Part shown: positions 7,269-8,874 of the stretch, piece after piece
Numbering within the stretch: position 1 is the stretch's first letter
How the letters are laid out: every line of letters starts with the position of its first letter
Translations under genes and position numbers: made by a program
Source: an uncultured Eubacteriales bacterium
GTDB taxonomy: Bacteria > Bacillota > Clostridia > Christensenellales > CAG-138
NCBI GenBank assembly: GCA_900542615.1
Contig: UQOG01000084.1
Location: forward strand, 1 to 8,874
Direction of reading: 5' to 3'
DNA length: 8,874 nt
The notes under the pieces: generated by a model
Databases searched by the model: none
What the model was told of the DNA's origin: nothing
Seen by the model: the letters and a program-made list of their open reading frames with translations, nothing else

Positions 7269-8747
7269 ATGATCGATTTGAGCATCAACAAAGAAAAACT
7301 GGCCCACAATGTACAAGTTGCCCGGGAAAACCACATCATTCTGCCGACCTTTGCCCAGATGCGGGATCCGCAAAAGGTGCCGGAAAAGGTCAAAAAAGCC
7401 CTGAAGAATGTAGGACTCTGGGATGTGAACCCCCTGAACCTGTTCCGGATCACCTGGCACAACGAGCCCACCATGGAGGGCGGCCAGTACGGCGGGGTCA
7501 ATTTCATCGAGCTGCCCAGCGTGCTCACCGGGGTAAAGGCCCGGATCATCGTGCTGTGCGGCAAGTGGTTCCCCACCGGCTGCCATAAGGTGGGCGCCAG
7601 CTATGGCTGCCTTGCCCCCCGCCTGGTTACCGGCCAGTTTGACGCCACCTATAACAAGGCCGTTTGGCCCTCCACCGGCAACTATTGCCGGGGCGGCGCC
7701 TTCAACTCCAAGCTGCTCTCCTGCTCCTCCGTGGCCATTCTGCCCGCGGAAATGAGCAAGGAACGCTTTGACTGGCTCAGCAAGATCGCCGGCGAGGTCA
7801 TCGCCACCCCCGGCTGCGAAAGCAACGTAAAGGAGATCTTCGACAAGACCTGGGAGCTGCGGCGCACCCGGGAAGACGTGGTGATCTTCAACCAGTTCGA
7901 GGAAATGGGCAACGCCCTGTGGCATTACCAGGTGACGGGTTCCGCCATCCAGGAGGCTTACGAGTCCATCAAAACCGATAAGACCCGCTTTGCCGGGGCC
8001 TGCTTCACCAGCGGCAGCGCAGGCACCATGAGCGCCGGCGATTACCTCAAGGAGCAGTATCCCTATAGCAAGCTGGCGGTGGGCGAGGCCCTCCAGTGCC
8101 CCACCCTGCTGAACAACGGCTTTGGCGGCCACCGGATCGAGGGCATCGGCGATAAGCATGTGCCCTGGGTCCACAATGTGAAGAATACCGATATGGTCAT
8201 CGCCATCGACGACGAGGATAGCCAGAACCTGCTCCGGCTGTTCAACACCGAGCTGGGCCACAAGTACCTCAAAGAAGAGGTGGGCGTGCCCCAGGCTACC
8301 ATCGATCAGCTTTCCCTGCTGGGCATTTCCGGCATCGCCAACGTGCTGTGCTGCATCAAGTTCGCCAAGTACTACGAGCTGACCGAAAACGATGTGGTGG
8401 CCACGGTGGGCACGGATAGCGCCATCATGTACGAAAGCCGCATCACCGAGCTGGATGAACAGCAGGGCGCCTATACCGAGCTGAAAGCCGCTCGGGATTA
8501 CTGCGAGCACATGCATGGTGTCCGTACGGATTCCATGTTGGAGCTAACCTATGAGGCCCGCAAGCGCATTCATAATCTCAAGTACTATACTTGGGTGGAG
8601 CAGCAGGGCCGCACTGTGGATGAGCTGAACGCCCAGTGGTACGACGAGAACTACTGGAAGGGCATCCACGCCCAGGCGGACGACCTGGATGCGCTGATCA
8701 ACGCCTTCAACCAGGAGACCGGCGTATTGGCCAACATGGCAGAATAA
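7269..8747 (+). CDS. Fold-type II PLP-dependent enzyme, substrate unknown
   Basis: This 492-aa protein belongs to the cysteine synthase/threonine synthase/TrpB superfamily. The probable PLP lysine is Lys107 in WFPTGCHKVGASYG. STGN (136-139) matches the substrate-binding loop that follows. SGSAGT (248-253) fits the Gly-rich phosphate loop, and GEALQCPTLLNNGFGGHRIE (272-291), then GIGDKHVP, mirrors the equivalent stretch of cysteine synthases. GTDSAIMYESR (381-391) lies near the end of the fold. His106 before the lysine recalls TrpB. The protein is longer than cysteine synthase (about 310 aa), with an extra N-terminal segment of about 60 residues and a C-terminal tail of about 100. Relatives in Clostridia carry only a generic PLP-protein label as far as I recall. 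By eye its codons favour GGC over GGG more than in the neighbouring genes, which with the AT-rich promoter suggests strong expression. The reaction cannot be told from sequence. Confidence 0.8.
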   Translation: MIDLSINKEKLAHNVQVARENHIILPTFAQMRDPQKVPEKVKKALKNVGLWDVNPLNLFRITWHNEPTMEGGQYGGVNFIELPSVLTGVKARIIVLCGKWFPTGCHKVGASYGCLAPRLVTGQFDATYNKAVWPSTGNYCRGGAFNSKLLSCSSVAILPAEMSKERFDWLSKIAGEVIATPGCESNVKEIFDKTWELRRTREDVVIFNQFEEMGNALWHYQVTGSAIQEAYESIKTDKTRFAGACFTSGSAGTMSAGDYLKEQYPYSKLAVGEALQCPTLLNNGFGGHRIEGIGDKHVPWVHNVKNTDMVIAIDDEDSQNLLRLFNTELGHKYLKEEVGVPQATIDQLSLLGISGIANVLCCIKFAKYYELTENDVVATVGTDSAIMYESRITELDEQQGAYTELKAARDYCEHMHGVRTDSMLELTYEARKRIHNLKYYTWVEQQGRTVDELNAQWYDENYWKGIHAQADDLDALINAFNQETGVLANMAE

Positions 8748-8766
8748 CCGATAGGCGCATTTTTTC

Positions 8767-8793
8767 AGGGCCGCAGCCATTGGCTGCGCCCCT
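8767..8793. repeat. Hairpin after the PLP enzyme gene
   Basis: CGCAGCC (8772-8778) and GGCTGCG (8782-8788) pair around an ATT loop. Beyond one C-C mismatch the stem continues with AGGG (8767-8770) and CCCT (8790-8793). It starts 20 nt after the stop codon. No T-tract follows it on the plus strand (T6 precedes it), so it is a 3'-end hairpin rather than a clear terminator. It corresponds in position to the hairpin 227-253 behind the anti-sigma gene. Confidence 0.5.
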
Positions 8794-8803
8794 CAGCTTG
8801 TCG

Positions 8804-8826
8804 AAAAACCCCCGGGGGGTCGGGGG
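8804..8826 (-). terminator. Leftward intrinsic terminator at right edge
   Basis: Read on the minus strand, CCCCC (8826-8822) pairs with GGGGG (8813-8809) over an 8-nt loop and is followed at once by TTTTT (8808-8804). It would end a leftward transcript from a gene beyond the right edge. The C/G runs allow several registers. Confidence 0.45.
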
Positions 8827-8874
8827 CCGCAATGCAGTTCGCAAAGGTCGCGCTGCGTCGGGCCGTGGGGCCTT

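Larger units (their letters stand above)
8767..8826 (-). repeat. Composite two-hairpin repeat, copy 2
   Basis: On the minus strand the order is GC stem, T5, CGACA, two variable bases, CTGA, GGGGC, second hairpin, matching copy 1 at 188-253 in opposite orientation. The linker is 8808-8788. In both copies the second hairpin lies just after the stop codon of a window gene. The remaining bases to the end of the window (8827-8874) show no gene or clear motif. Confidence 0.55.

Noticed and set aside
7191..8516. 441-codon open frame on the minus strand opposite the PLP enzyme
   Set aside because: The plus-strand frame has clear PLP-enzyme motifs; the antisense product resembles nothing and is composition-driven.

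Overview
The window looks like chromosomal DNA from a GC-rich member of the Clostridia (Bacillota), most likely an Oscillospirales-type gut anaerobe. The reasons are a SigV/RsiV-like ECF sigma/anti-sigma pair, a HisRS with the cysteine-rich insert seen in Firmicutes, adjacent hisS and aspS, strong AGGAG ribosome binding sites, TATAAT-type promoters in AT-rich islands, and coding DNA rich in GGG/CGG/CTG codons. The species assignment is inference. No tRNA, rRNA, CRISPR array, insertion sequence or phage gene was seen.

Layout. Bases 1-270 are non-coding and consist of a series of hairpins, including a bidirectional terminator. Bases 271-1716 carry, on the minus strand, an ECF sigma factor and its membrane anti-sigma factor (RsiV-like, DUF3298 type), separated by 3 nt. 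A 220-bp divergent intergenic region holds a promoter on each strand. On the plus strand follow hisS and aspS (30 nt apart, near-identical translation starts), then a 154-nt structured spacer, rseC, and an intrinsic terminator with possible competing upstream pairings. Next come glyA (serine hydroxymethyltransferase), another structured spacer, an AT-rich promoter, and a 492-aa fold-type II PLP enzyme of unknown substrate. The last ~130 nt are again non-coding and hairpin-rich.

How the genes relate. hisS and aspS form a housekeeping tRNA-charging operon. rseC, glyA and the PLP enzyme appear to be separate functional units that simply lie on the same strand. The sigma/anti-sigma pair is a self-contained envelope-stress switch with no target gene adjacent.

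The most unusual signals are non-coding. A two-hairpin element with a shared linker (TTTTTCGACA..CTGA.GGGGC) occurs near both ends of the window in opposite orientation. There is also a possible attenuator between rseC and glyA, and a set of competing stems between aspS and rseC. No clearly new multi-gene system was found.
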